Origin: Paenibacillus cookii
GTDB lineage: Bacteria; Bacillota; Bacilli; Paenibacillales; Paenibacillaceae
Direction: 5' to 3'
NCBI RefSeq assembly: GCF_018333375.1
Contig: NZ_BORW01000016.1
Coordinates: forward strand, 1 to 64,000
DNA: 64,000 bases
In this document: piece after piece, positions 53,633 to 62,494 of the stretch
Numbering within the stretch: position 1 is the first letter of the stretch
How the letters are laid out: every line of letters begins with the position of its first letter
Made by a program: the position numbers and the translations under genes
Notes under the pieces: generated by a model
Databases searched by the model: none
Seen by the model: only the letters and a program-made list of their open reading frames with translations
Told to the model about the DNA's origin: nothing

Positions 53633-53670
53633 CCGTGCGGGAAAAGAACAAGCCGGGTGTTTACGCACGG
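53633..53670. terminator. Possible bidirectional hairpin between convergent genes
   Basis: CCGTGCG and CGCACGG form a 7-bp stem with a long loop; AAGCC/GGCTT is an alternative. Neither has a good T tract. Confidence 0.35.
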
Positions 53671-53675
53671 GGGCT

Positions 53676-54722
53676 TTAATCGGCAGAGTTTCGGCGCTGC
53701 TCACGAGAATAGATTTTTCGGTATACGGCCGGCGTCAAGCTTTCGAACTTTTTGAACGTTTTGATAAAATAACCGGGATCCGCGAAGCCGAGTTCATCGC
53801 CGATGTGGTTCACGGATAAATCGGTCGTCTCGAGCAGCTGCTTGGCCCATTCGATTTTCAGGCGGGGGACGAACACCGAAAAGTTTTCTCCCGTTTCCCG
53901 GGTGAAGACGCGGCTGAAATAACTCGGACTGACGTGGCACAGCGCGGCCATATCCTGCAGGCGCACGTTTTCGTTTTTATGCCGGTACATGTAATCAAAA
54001 GCGGGCTGCAGCAGCGGGTTCGCCGCGCGATATGCGCGTTCCGTGCCCTGCTTGATTTTCGCTTCGATCAGCGTGCTGGACAGCTCGTGCTGCATGGCCT
54101 GGATCTGCTCGTAGGCTTGCGGCGCGGCACTGACCGGATCGGGAGCGGCCGGCTCCGCGGTCAATACCTTTTTGTACATGTCGACCGTCGCATGTTTTTG
54201 GATCGCTTCCCCGACGATGTAGTTGCACAAATGAAACAGCATGTCCGCAATGGCCGACACCTCCTCGGAGGACAACTCGGGGAGCGCGCGGTATTCGGGT
54301 TCCAGCTCCTTGAACTTCCGGTCCGTTTCAGCGTTCGGCGGACGGGTTACGATTTGTTCGAGGGGCAAGTCCGCATCGCGAAGCTTGATTTGCCCCGCCA
54401 TGATGGCGCCGATATATTGGCCTTCGACGATGATGGGCACGGCGATGTCGACGATGCCGAAATGGCAGCGGTAAACGTACGGCTTATTGGTGCGTACCGC
54501 CTCGAGGCCGCCGCGGGCATCGCATTTTTGGCAGTAGGAGGACAGGTTGCCGTCCTTGCGAACTCCCTGGCAAAAGGCTTGGCAGCGGCTGTGTTTGGTG
54601 ACCGGGACGCCCTTGTAATCGACGGTGATGATCGCCATTCGGGTGACGAGGGAGAGGGAATCCTGCAGCTTGTGCCATTTTTCGATATCGATGATTCGTT
54701 TCAAGTCGTAGCGCGGGTTCAT
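53676..54722 (-). CDS. AraC regulator with PocR ligand-binding domain
   Basis: About 348 residues. The N-terminal PocR domain has the conserved cysteines in HSRCQAFCQ, YCQKCDARGG and RCHFGIVDIAVPI. The C-terminal AraC pair is LQDMAALCHVSPSYFSRVF and VNHIGDELGFADPGYFIKTF. PocR domains are known to sense small polyols such as 1,2-propanediol or glycerol. The gene is divergent from gldA-dhaKL and likely activates it. The start at 54722 has TTGGAG upstream on the minus strand. Confidence 0.92.
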   Translation of the reverse strand: MNPRYDLKRIIDIEKWHKLQDSLSLVTRMAIITVDYKGVPVTKHSRCQAFCQGVRKDGNLSSYCQKCDARGGLEAVRTNKPYVYRCHFGIVDIAVPIIVEGQYIGAIMAGQIKLRDADLPLEQIVTRPPNAETDRKFKELEPEYRALPELSSEEVSAIADMLFHLCNYIVGEAIQKHATVDMYKKVLTAEPAAPDPVSAAPQAYEQIQAMQHELSSTLIEAKIKQGTERAYRAANPLLQPAFDYMYRHKNENVRLQDMAALCHVSPSYFSRVFTRETGENFSVFVPRLKIEWAKQLLETTDLSVNHIGDELGFADPGYFIKTFKKFESLTPAVYRKIYSREQRRNSAD

Positions 54723-54887
54723 GTGCATCGTCTCCAAATATTATTCATTCCCTAAGGGCAGTGCAGGGTGCGGCTGCAGCGAATCTGTATTTTGAGCGCA
54801 ACGTTGCTTGTTCTATTATACTAAAAACCCGGTTTGAATGAACAAGATAGTACAATTTTACAGGCAAAAGGACAAAAAAACACCATC

Positions 54888-54948
54888 GGAAAGCGCTTTA
54901 AAAGGCGGTTTGAGTGCCATGATTTCCGCTGGTCCCCGCGCGTATAAT
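54888..54948 (+). promoter_or_regulatory. cre site and -10 box of the glycerol operon
   Basis: GGAAAGCGCTTTAA (54888-54901) matches the cre core with differences at the ends. TATAAT at 54943-54948 is a perfect -10 box without a clear -35, as expected for an activator-dependent promoter. Gene control by PocR-AraC plus CcpA fits. Confidence 0.6.
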
Positions 54949-54982
54949 GGACATGAGATTACGGCGGAGGGGAAAAGAGATC

Positions 54983-56128
54983 ATGAGAAAAGCGTTTATC
55001 AGTCCAAGCAAATATGTCCAAGGCGAAAACGAACTGCTGAATTTGGGATATTTTATTCGAACTTACGGCGAGTCCGCGCTGCTGATTGCCCACCCGGAGG
55101 ACGTCAAACGGGTGAAGGACAAGCTTGATTTTACATCAAAAAAATTCAATGTTACGCTGGTTGAAAGCGAATTCCGCGGGGAATGCTCCCGCGAAGAAGT
55201 GCAGCGCCTGCAGCATCTGGCGCGGGAAAAGCAATGTTCGTGCACGATCGGGCTCGGCGGGGGCAAAGCGATCGACACGGCCAAATGCGTCGCGGAAGGC
55301 GACGCGCTGATCATCGTGCCGACGATCGCCGCCACGGACGCGCCGACCAGCCATTCGGCGGTTATATATACCGGGGAGGGGGCATTTGAGGATTATGCTT
55401 ATTTCAAGCAAAGTCCAAGCGTGGTGATGATCGATACGACCGTCATTGCCAATGCGCCGACCCGATTCCTCGTATCCGGGATGGGCGATGCCCTGTCGAC
55501 GTATTTCGAAGCCCGAGCCACATCCCGCTCCTTTTCGAAAGTGAATGCGGGTTTGCCCTGCGGCGTCCATGAAGGTGCGGCGCCCGCGGCGGGAGGAACC
55601 AAGGCGGCCCTGGCGCTGGCCAAGCTGTGCTACGAAACGCTGCTGGAAGACGGAGTGCGGGCCAAAATCGCCTGCGATGCCAACCAAGTGACGCCGGCGC
55701 TGGAGAACATCATCGAGACCAACATCCTGCTGTCCGGCCTGGGCTTCGAAAGCGGCGGTTTGGCCGCCGCGCACGCGATCCACAACGGCCTGACGGTTCT
55801 GCCGGGCACTCATCATTATTTTCACGGGGAAAAAGTGGCGTTCAGCACCATCGCCCAACTCGTGCTCGAAAACGCGCCCAAGGCGGAAATCGACGAAGTG
55901 TTGGAATTTTGCTTCTCGGTCGGCCTGCCGGTATGCTTGGCGGACATCGGCGTAGATGCCGTTACAGCGGACGAGCTGCGTCTGGTGGCTGAAACGGCCT
56001 GCATTCCGGAGGAATCCATCCATGCGATGCCGTTCCCGATCACGGAGGAAGCCGTGATTTCGGCGATCGTAGTCGCGGACCGAATCGGCCGGGACTTTAA
56101 ACTAAGCAAAAAGGATGCGATACGATGA
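54983..56128 (+). CDS. gldA: Glycerol dehydrogenase
   Basis: About 381 residues. An iron/zinc-type alcohol dehydrogenase that oxidises glycerol to dihydroxyacetone with NAD. GLGGGKAIDTAKCVAE binds NAD, PTIAATDAPTSHSAVIYT is the GldA segment, and the metal ligands lie in AAHAIHNGL and HHYFHGEKV. ATG 54983 has GGAGGGGAAAAGAG upstream. It overlaps the dihydroxyacetone kinase by four bases. Confidence 0.95.
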   Translation: MRKAFISPSKYVQGENELLNLGYFIRTYGESALLIAHPEDVKRVKDKLDFTSKKFNVTLVESEFRGECSREEVQRLQHLAREKQCSCTIGLGGGKAIDTAKCVAEGDALIIVPTIAATDAPTSHSAVIYTGEGAFEDYAYFKQSPSVVMIDTTVIANAPTRFLVSGMGDALSTYFEARATSRSFSKVNAGLPCGVHEGAAPAAGGTKAALALAKLCYETLLEDGVRAKIACDANQVTPALENIIETNILLSGLGFESGGLAAAHAIHNGLTVLPGTHHYFHGEKVAFSTIAQLVLENAPKAEIDEVLEFCFSVGLPVCLADIGVDAVTADELRLVAETACIPEESIHAMPFPITEEAVISAIVVADRIGRDFKLSKKDAIR

Positions 56129-57885
56129 AAAAAATCATGAACAAACCGGAGACGCTTGTCAGGGAAATGCTTAGCGGCCTCGTCATGGCGCATCCGGAAC
56201 TCGAATTCGACAGCAAATATAAAATCGTCAAGAAAAAGGACATCAATCCGCAAAAGGTCACCCTGATCAGCGGCGGCGGCAGCGGCCACGAGCCGGCTCA
56301 CGCCGGGTTTGTGGGCAAAGGGATGCTTGACGTCGCGGTCTGCGGCGACGTGTTCGCTTCGCCGTCGCAAATCCAGGTCTACCAAGCCATCCGCTCGTCG
56401 GCGAGCGAAAAAGGGACGCTGCTCATCATCAAAAACTACAGCGGCGACATCATGAACTTTAAAAACGCGGCGCATCTTGCCGGCGAAGACGGCATTCAGG
56501 TCGATTACGTCAAAGTCGACGACGACATCGCGGTGGAGGACAGCCTTTACACCGTCGGGCGCAGAGGCGTCGCAGGCACGGTGCTCGTGCATAAAATCGC
56601 AGGGGCCGCCGCCGAAGCGGGCATGTCCTTGGAAGAGGTCAAAGCTGCCGCCCAACATGCGATCGACAACGTAAAAAGCATCGGTTTTGCGCTGACGTCC
56701 TGTACCGTGCCGGCCAAAGGCACGCCCACCTTCGAAATCGGCGAAGGGGAAATGGAATACGGCGTGGGCATCCACGGCGAACCGGGCATCCGGCGCGAAC
56801 CGATGATCCCGGCGGACGTCCTGGCTGCCCGGATGGTGGCGCAGCTGCTGGAAAGCCTGCAGATGAACGTGAAGGCCGCCGAAGAGGTTGCCGTATTGGT
56901 CAACGGCTTCGGGGGCACGCCGCTGCAGGAGCTTTATCTGCTGAATCATGCCGTCATGCGGGAACTGCACGCGCGCGGAATCGCCGTATACAAAGTGTTT
57001 GTCGGCAACTACATGACAAGCATCGACATGGCCGGCGCATCCGTCTCGATCATGAAGCTGGACGACCGGCTGAAGCGGCTGCTTGCCGCCGAATGCGAGA
57101 CGCCGGCGCTGGCCGTGCGCGGCCCGTTCGAACCGGTGCGCTATCGCAACGGCGCCGTTGAAGAGAACGGCAATAAGCCGGCTTCCTTCGGCCTGACGAC
57201 CGGCGAAGAGCATGCGGTCATTCGCGACGGGAAGCTTTCGCTTGATAACCTGATTTATGTGGTCGATAAAATGAGCGCCATCATCATCGAAAACGAAGTG
57301 CCCTTCTGCGAACTGGACTCCCATGCGGGGGACGGGGACTTCGGCATGAGCGTGGCGAAAGGATTCAAGCAGCTCAAAGCGGAATGGGACGAAGTGACCG
57401 CCCAAGCAAAAGACATCGGATCGTTCCTGGACGCGTGCTCGCTGGTGATCATGGAGCACTGCGGCGGAGCCTCCGGACCGATCTGGGGTTCGGCGTTCCG
57501 GGCGGCGGGCAAATATGCGGGCGAGCGGAAAGAGCTGTCCGTGCCGGAAATCGCCGAAATGATGGCCGCCGTGGTCAAAGGCGTTCAGGATACCGGCGAA
57601 CGTTCTTTCGGCAGGGGAGCCGTCGTCGGCGACAAAACGCTGGTCGACGCGCTGGCGCCTTACGCGGATGCGTGGGCAGCGGCGGCTGAAGACGGCGCTG
57701 ACCTGATTGCCGCCGGCATCCAGGCAGCGGAGGCGGCGGTCGAAGGCGCCAAAAAGACCGAAGCAATTGCCGCCCGGATGGGACGCGCGGGAACGGTCGG
57801 CGACCGGAGCATCGGGTACCCCGATGCCGGAGCGTATGCGCTGGGCGTCATTTTTACCGGAATTGCCCGGTCGCTTAGAGCGTAA
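56125..57885 (+). CDS. Dihydroxyacetone kinase, fused DhaK-DhaL
   Basis: 586 residues. The DhaK half has GGGSGHEPAHAGFVGKGMLDVAVCGDVF and the histidine that binds dihydroxyacetone covalently in GVGIHGEPG (about His217). The DhaL half begins near residue 370 and has DSHAGDGDFGMSV (Mg-ATP). Fusion of both halves is the form of ATP-dependent kinases such as the Citrobacter enzyme; PTS-type kinases have separate subunits. It makes dihydroxyacetone phosphate for glycolysis. Translationally coupled to gldA. Confidence 0.94.
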   Translation: MKKIMNKPETLVREMLSGLVMAHPELEFDSKYKIVKKKDINPQKVTLISGGGSGHEPAHAGFVGKGMLDVAVCGDVFASPSQIQVYQAIRSSASEKGTLLIIKNYSGDIMNFKNAAHLAGEDGIQVDYVKVDDDIAVEDSLYTVGRRGVAGTVLVHKIAGAAAEAGMSLEEVKAAAQHAIDNVKSIGFALTSCTVPAKGTPTFEIGEGEMEYGVGIHGEPGIRREPMIPADVLAARMVAQLLESLQMNVKAAEEVAVLVNGFGGTPLQELYLLNHAVMRELHARGIAVYKVFVGNYMTSIDMAGASVSIMKLDDRLKRLLAAECETPALAVRGPFEPVRYRNGAVEENGNKPASFGLTTGEEHAVIRDGKLSLDNLIYVVDKMSAIIIENEVPFCELDSHAGDGDFGMSVAKGFKQLKAEWDEVTAQAKDIGSFLDACSLVIMEHCGGASGPIWGSAFRAAGKYAGERKELSVPEIAEMMAAVVKGVQDTGERSFGRGAVVGDKTLVDALAPYADAWAAAAEDGADLIAAGIQAAEAAVEGAKKTEAIAARMGRAGTVGDRSIGYPDAGAYALGVIFTGIARSLRA

Positions 57886-57910
57886 CGGAGGATGATTGCA
57901 TAAGATGCCG

Positions 57911-57949
57911 GATGCCGCATGTTCAACGCGAACATGCGGCATCTTTTTT
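57911..57949 (+). terminator. Terminator of the glycerol operon
   Basis: GATGCCGCATGTTC pairs perfectly with GAACATGCGGCATC around AACGC, and six T follow. Confidence 0.93.
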
Positions 57950-58103
57950 CATGGATTTTTCATGGATTCAATGAGGCAAGGGGTTTGTCTGCAAGATGCA
58001 AACATGCTAGGATAACGAATACATACGTTGCCGGGACTCCTTTTGGAAGATCAGGGAACCCGCGCCGCAGCCATAGGCAAGAAACATGCAGAGAGGTTGT
58101 CAC

Positions 58104-58781
58104 ATGCCGAATACAATTTTGATTGTGGAAGACGAACCTATTTTACGGGAAATCATGAAGGATTATCTGCTTGAGGAAGGATACGGGGTGCTCGAAGCCG
58201 CCGACGGCAAACAAGCGCTTGCGTTATTCCAGGAACATGAGGTCGATTTGATCATTTTGGACATCATGCTGCCGGAATTGGACGGCTGGTCCGTGTGCAA
58301 GAGGATCCGCAAGGCGTCAAACGTCCCGATCATCATGCTCACCGCCCGCTCGGACGAAGACGATACGCTCCTCGGATTCGAGCTCGGCGCCGACGATTAC
58401 GTCACCAAGCCGTACAGCCCGCCGATCCTGCTTGCACGGGCGAAGCGGCTTTTGGACCGCCGGCAGGATCGCGAACAGGATAGCGATACGCTGACTAGCA
58501 GCGGCATTACGATTCATTTTCCGTCCCGCACCGTATCGGTCGAGGGGGAAAACTGCAGCTTAACGCATACCGAATTCGAGATTTTGGCCCATCTCATGAA
58601 AAACAAAGAAATAATCATCACCCGGGAGCAGCTGATCACGAAAATTTGGGGATATGATTTCGCAGGCGACGACCGCACGGTAAACAGCCATATCCGCAAT
58701 CTGCGTTCCAAGCTGGGGGAGCATGCCAAACATATCGTCACGGTCGTACGTTCGGGATATAAATTCGAGGAGCAGCCATGA
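58104..58781 (+). CDS. OmpR-family response regulator
   Basis: About 225 residues. The receiver domain has IVEDEP, the phosphorylation site in LIILDIMLPELDGW (about Asp53) and KPYSP; the winged helix ends in DDRTVNSHIRNLRSKLGE. It pairs with the kinase whose ATG overlaps its stop. ATG 58104 is preceded by GAGAGG. Confidence 0.95.
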   Translation: MPNTILIVEDEPILREIMKDYLLEEGYGVLEAADGKQALALFQEHEVDLIILDIMLPELDGWSVCKRIRKASNVPIIMLTARSDEDDTLLGFELGADDYVTKPYSPPILLARAKRLLDRRQDREQDSDTLTSSGITIHFPSRTVSVEGENCSLTHTEFEILAHLMKNKEIIITREQLITKIWGYDFAGDDRTVNSHIRNLRSKLGEHAKHIVTVVRSGYKFEEQP

Positions 58782-60604
58782 AAAGGAGCATCGTGCTTAA
58801 GCTGTTCTTATTGACCGCGGGGTTGTGCCTGTTCCTGATCGTCGTGATTTTCGCCTTGCAAACCGTGTTTTTCAAACAATTTTATGCCCATCAAAAGGTA
58901 AAGGATGTGCAGTCGGCGCTGCAAGCTTACGGACAGGACTACGTGAAACATGCCGCGAACGCGCAGCAGACGGCGAAGCTGGAGCAAGATTTTTACCAAA
59001 AGTATAATACATGGATCACGGAATTGGACTCCTTTGGAAATTTGCAACATACCGACGATTACTTAATGGAGATCAAGCTGGATCGTATGGACGACTACCC
59101 TGAGTTCTCCGGTCGCACGATCAAAGTCCCGCTCTACAGTTTTATTAACGTGGAAGATTTTTATAGCGATAACCAATTTATCATGCCTTGGATCAAGGAG
59201 GGCGAACCCATCGCCTTTGAAGGATTGATCATAAAAGAGCAGCTGGTTATCCAGCGGATGGCGAAATACCCATACAATCTGCGGGAGGAAGGCCAGTTGG
59301 AAAATCGGCAGATGGTCAACAAAGAGTACGAAGTCGTCAATCGGTACCCGAGCCCCCCGACCCAGTATCATGAAACTTATCCCAGCGTTTTGTTCACCGG
59401 GATGATTACGAAAGTCGAAATACCGGAAGGCGCAGGAGGCTCGCGCTACACGAACCACTTGTTTCTGGAGCGCATCAAAGCTTTCCAGGCCGATTTGCTT
59501 TACGGGGATTATGATCAAACGGCGGATGCGAAACCATTGCTGAATTACGAAGAAAACGGCGTGAGTTACAAAATATTCATCGATCCGCTCCAAGACGAGA
59601 AAGGGAAAACCGGATACCTGTTTGCGGTCACGTCGCTGCAGCCGGTGAACGAAGCTGCGGGGATGATCCGGCATTATTACGCCTACATTGCGGCCGGCGC
59701 GCTGCTGCTCGTGCTGCTTGCGTCGTTCTATTATTCGCGCCGGATCGCCCGGCCGCTGCTCCGCATCAACCGAACCGCGCAGCAAATGGCGGCGCTCGAT
59801 TTCTCCGAAAAAATACCGGTTGCGACCAAAGACGAAATCGGCGATTTGTCGCGCAGCATCAATGAGCTTTCAGAGAAGCTGCACAGCCATATCGTCAGGC
59901 TGGAGCAGGACATCGAAAAGGAAAAGCAGCTCGAGCATACGCGGAAGGAATTTATCTCCGGGGTGTCGCATGAACTGAAGACTCCGCTAAGCGTCATCCA
60001 AAGCTGCTTGTCCGTGCTCAAGGACGGGATTGCCAGCCATAAGCGGGATCATTATTTTGCGGCGATGGAAGACGAAGTGAACCGGATGAACCTGCTGATC
60101 GGGGACATGCTGGAATTGGCCAAATACGAGTCCGGCACGTACAAAATGGAGATGGGACCGTTTGACATCGGCGCTGCCGTCGGGCGGATATGCGCCAAAT
60201 TGGCGCCGGACATGGAGCGAAAAGGACTTCGCCTGCACGTGTCGCTTCAACCGGCCGAAGTCGTCGGCAATGAGCTCCGGATCGGTCAGGTCCTGGTCAA
60301 TTTTTTGACGAACGCGATCCGTTATACGCCCGAGGAAGGGGCCGTTTTGGTCGCCGTCACGGAAGAAAGGGAACGGGTAAAAATAGGCATCGAAAACAAA
60401 GGCGCCCATATCCCGGAGGAGAAGCTGGGAAAAATATGGGACCGTTTCTACCGCGGGGAACCCTCCCGCCAGCGGTCGACCGGAGGTACCGGGCTCGGGC
60501 TGGCCATCTCCAAAAAAATCCTGGAAATGCACGGCGCCCCTTACGGCGTAACCAACACGGAGGACGGGGTCCTGTTCTATTTTTATTTGAATAAAAAAAC
60601 GTAA
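58778..60604 (+). CDS. Membrane sensor histidine kinase
   Basis: 608 residues. Helix 1 near 7-29, an extracellular sensor of about 270 residues, helix 2 (AYIAAGALLLVLLASFYYS), a HAMP domain, and HisKA with the phosphorylated histidine in GVSHELKTPLS (about His398). The ATPase domain has LVNFLTNAIRYTPEEG and GGTGLGLAISKKI. The sensor region is not similar to anything I know, so the signal is open. The nearby wall amidase and acyltransferase genes suggest an envelope signal. Confidence 0.94.
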   Translation: MKRSIVLKLFLLTAGLCLFLIVVIFALQTVFFKQFYAHQKVKDVQSALQAYGQDYVKHAANAQQTAKLEQDFYQKYNTWITELDSFGNLQHTDDYLMEIKLDRMDDYPEFSGRTIKVPLYSFINVEDFYSDNQFIMPWIKEGEPIAFEGLIIKEQLVIQRMAKYPYNLREEGQLENRQMVNKEYEVVNRYPSPPTQYHETYPSVLFTGMITKVEIPEGAGGSRYTNHLFLERIKAFQADLLYGDYDQTADAKPLLNYEENGVSYKIFIDPLQDEKGKTGYLFAVTSLQPVNEAAGMIRHYYAYIAAGALLLVLLASFYYSRRIARPLLRINRTAQQMAALDFSEKIPVATKDEIGDLSRSINELSEKLHSHIVRLEQDIEKEKQLEHTRKEFISGVSHELKTPLSVIQSCLSVLKDGIASHKRDHYFAAMEDEVNRMNLLIGDMLELAKYESGTYKMEMGPFDIGAAVGRICAKLAPDMERKGLRLHVSLQPAEVVGNELRIGQVLVNFLTNAIRYTPEEGAVLVAVTEERERVKIGIENKGAHIPEEKLGKIWDRFYRGEPSRQRSTGGTGLGLAISKKILEMHGAPYGVTNTEDGVLFYFYLNKKT

Positions 60605-60684
60605 GATGAAGGCGCGAACTTCGGTTCTGCGCTTTTTCATTTTTATTTGATGACGATGATGACGTCTGCATCTCTTGCTACTAA

Positions 60685-60840
60685 ATCTTTATTGCAGATA
60701 CCCATCAATATAAAAAGTTTTACGATCAACAGCAATTTGTAGACCGTAAGCTCCGCGATCAAATCGCCGAGGAAGGCATCAAAATCCGGGATTGGACGAT
60801 CGATTCGAACGATTGGAAGCTGAAGGATCGCAATTTATAG
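60685..60840 (+). pseudogene. C-terminal fragment of an unknown protein
   Basis: An open frame of 51 residues ending in TAG (DTHQYKKFYDQQQFVDRKL, then RDQIAEEGIKIRDW and DSNDWKLKDRNL) has no start codon and no ribosome site, so it is a remnant. The run RDQIAEEGIKIRDW weakly recalls the tail of cysteinyl-tRNA synthetases, but I would not assign it. Confidence 0.45.
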
Positions 60841-60876
60841 CCGCAGGGCGGCGTTAAAAAGGAAGATTTGACGGAA

Positions 60877-60928
60877 GGAGCTATCTCTACGGGCCGATCG
60901 GTTCTTGGAGACAGCTCCTTTTTCTCGT
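60877..60928 (+). terminator. Terminator after the gene fragment
   Basis: GGAGCT-TCTC pairs with GAGA-AGCTCC with one mismatch, and five T follow. Confidence 0.65.
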
Positions 60929-61031
60929 TTCGCATCGCAGCCCTCCGGAATCTCTACATCGTTTTGATGCCATCTGCACTTGATCTTTATTTCGCGCGAT
61001 TAAACTATTTTTCGGAAGGAGGAGAGAGAGA

Positions 61032-61739
61032 ATGAGAAAATCCGTGCTGATCGTGACTTGCTTGCTGTCCGTCGCGCTGATCGTCCTGCTTTACGGCATC
61101 CGTTCGGCAGGGTTAAGCCGCGGCAGCATCGATCTAAATCATCGAATGATAAGCTTTTTGGGCCAAAACGGCGCCGCCTCCCATCCGCCGGGGACGCCTT
61201 ATAAAGTCGTCATCGATCCCGGACACGGGGGCAAGGACCGCGGCGCGACCGGGGCGAGCGGAAATTTCGAGAAGGATTTTACGCTGCGGCTGGCGCTTAA
61301 AGTGGAGGAATTAGCGAAGAAGGAGACGGAAATCGAGGTTCATCTGACCCGGACGGATGACCGGTTCATATCTTCGGCGGACCGCGAAAGGCCGAAACTC
61401 GCCAACGATCTGGGGGCCGATTTGTTTATATCCATTCACGGCAATACGTACGAGGACGCAAGCGTTTCGGGGACGGAAACTTACTATTATCACGACGATT
61501 CCCTCCCTTTGGCCGAAATCATGCAAAAGCATGTCGTTCAAGGAAGCGGGTTTCGGGACCGGGGCGTCAAGAAAGAGAATTACTTCGTCGTGAAGGATAC
61601 GGAGATGCCGGCCGTTTTGATTGAGACGGGGTATCTAACGAATCCGCAGGAAGAAGCGCAAATGCTGGGCGACGAGGCGCAGTACCGGATAGCCGGGTCC
61701 ATCCTGGACGGTATCAAGGAATATCTGCAGCTGGATTAA
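61032..61739 (+). CDS. N-acetylmuramoyl-L-alanine amidase (Amidase_3)
   Basis: 235 residues. An N-terminal helix (VLIVTCLLSVALIVLLYGI) anchors or exports it. The catalytic domain has VVIDPGHGGKDRGATG, a metal histidine in FISIHGNTYED and the final AVLIETGYLTNPQEE with its glutamate. Members cut the bond between muramic acid and the peptide stem with zinc. This is a single-domain form resembling CwlD-like amidases. RBS GGAGGAG precedes the ATG. Confidence 0.93.
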   Translation: MRKSVLIVTCLLSVALIVLLYGIRSAGLSRGSIDLNHRMISFLGQNGAASHPPGTPYKVVIDPGHGGKDRGATGASGNFEKDFTLRLALKVEELAKKETEIEVHLTRTDDRFISSADRERPKLANDLGADLFISIHGNTYEDASVSGTETYYYHDDSLPLAEIMQKHVVQGSGFRDRGVKKENYFVVKDTEMPAVLIETGYLTNPQEEAQMLGDEAQYRIAGSILDGIKEYLQLD

Positions 61740-61778
61740 ACCATAGATGGAAATTCGATTCAAGGAAGGTAGATGGAC

Positions 61779-62456
61779 ATGAACAAAAAAATCGTAACGT
61801 CATTGCTCATCGGGAGCATCGCGGTAGCCCTGGCGGCATGCGGAAACGATGCGCCGGAAAAGCAGGCGCAAGAGACTGCTTCCCAAACGCAGGAACGGGG
61901 GAATGCTGCTGCATCCGCGCCGGAGGATTCGTATCAACGGACATTTGAAGATTGCGTGTTTCTGGGGGATTCCATTACGGAGGGGTTGTCCTTCCACGAG
62001 TTGCTCGACGAGAAAAACGTGCTGGCCGGCGCGGGGAAAACGGCGGAATTTTCGCTGGAGGACATCGGCGAGCTCACGAAGCGCAATCCAAAGCAGGTGT
62101 TTATTCAATTGGGTTCGGATGACATTTTGTGGCCGACGGACGACCCCATAGCTTACTCCATGAAAAACTACGCGAAGCTGATCGGCAAGATCAAAGAAAA
62201 GCTTCCGCAAACCCGGATCACGCTGTTGTCGGTGACCCCGGTAACGGAGGAGGCCGTCAAGATGGAGCCGCGCTATCAAAATATCGGCCGCTACAATCAA
62301 GCCGTCAAAGAATTGGCCGGCAAGGAAGGCGCCTCTTTTGTCGATTTGTCGCCGATCTTTTCGGGCGGCTCCGATTTTTACGATGCCGATGGGATTCATT
62401 TCAAATCTGAATATTATACGAAATTGCTGGAGCTGCTAAAGGAGCAAGCGAAATAA
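61779..62456 (+). CDS. SGNH/GDSL-like lipoprotein hydrolase
   Basis: About 225 residues. The lipobox ALAACG marks a lipoprotein. The catalytic serine is in FLGDSITEG, QLGSDDILW replaces the usual GxND block, and DADGIHFKSEYY holds the Asp-His pair. Members are esterases, often deacetylating or transferring acyl groups on wall or exopolysaccharide. ATG 61779 has AAGGAAGG 9 bases upstream. It precedes an MBOAT gene, a partnership common in O-acetylation modules. Confidence 0.85.
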   Translation: MNKKIVTSLLIGSIAVALAACGNDAPEKQAQETASQTQERGNAAASAPEDSYQRTFEDCVFLGDSITEGLSFHELLDEKNVLAGAGKTAEFSLEDIGELTKRNPKQVFIQLGSDDILWPTDDPIAYSMKNYAKLIGKIKEKLPQTRITLLSVTPVTEEAVKMEPRYQNIGRYNQAVKELAGKEGASFVDLSPIFSGGSDFYDADGIHFKSEYYTKLLELLKEQAK

Positions 62457-62494
62457 CATGGCGGCGGTTCAGTCCCTTTTGGAGGTGACGCGGG

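Larger units (their letters stand above)
60605..61031 (+). other. Intergenic region with a gene remnant
   Basis: Contains the fragment at 60685-60840 and its terminator. The rest carries the promoter of the amidase gene. Confidence 0.5.

Noticed and set aside
55822..57942. A 706-codon open frame on the minus strand opposite gldA and dhaKL
   Set aside because: Arg/His/Val-rich shadow with no motif; the opposite strand has complete catalytic motifs.
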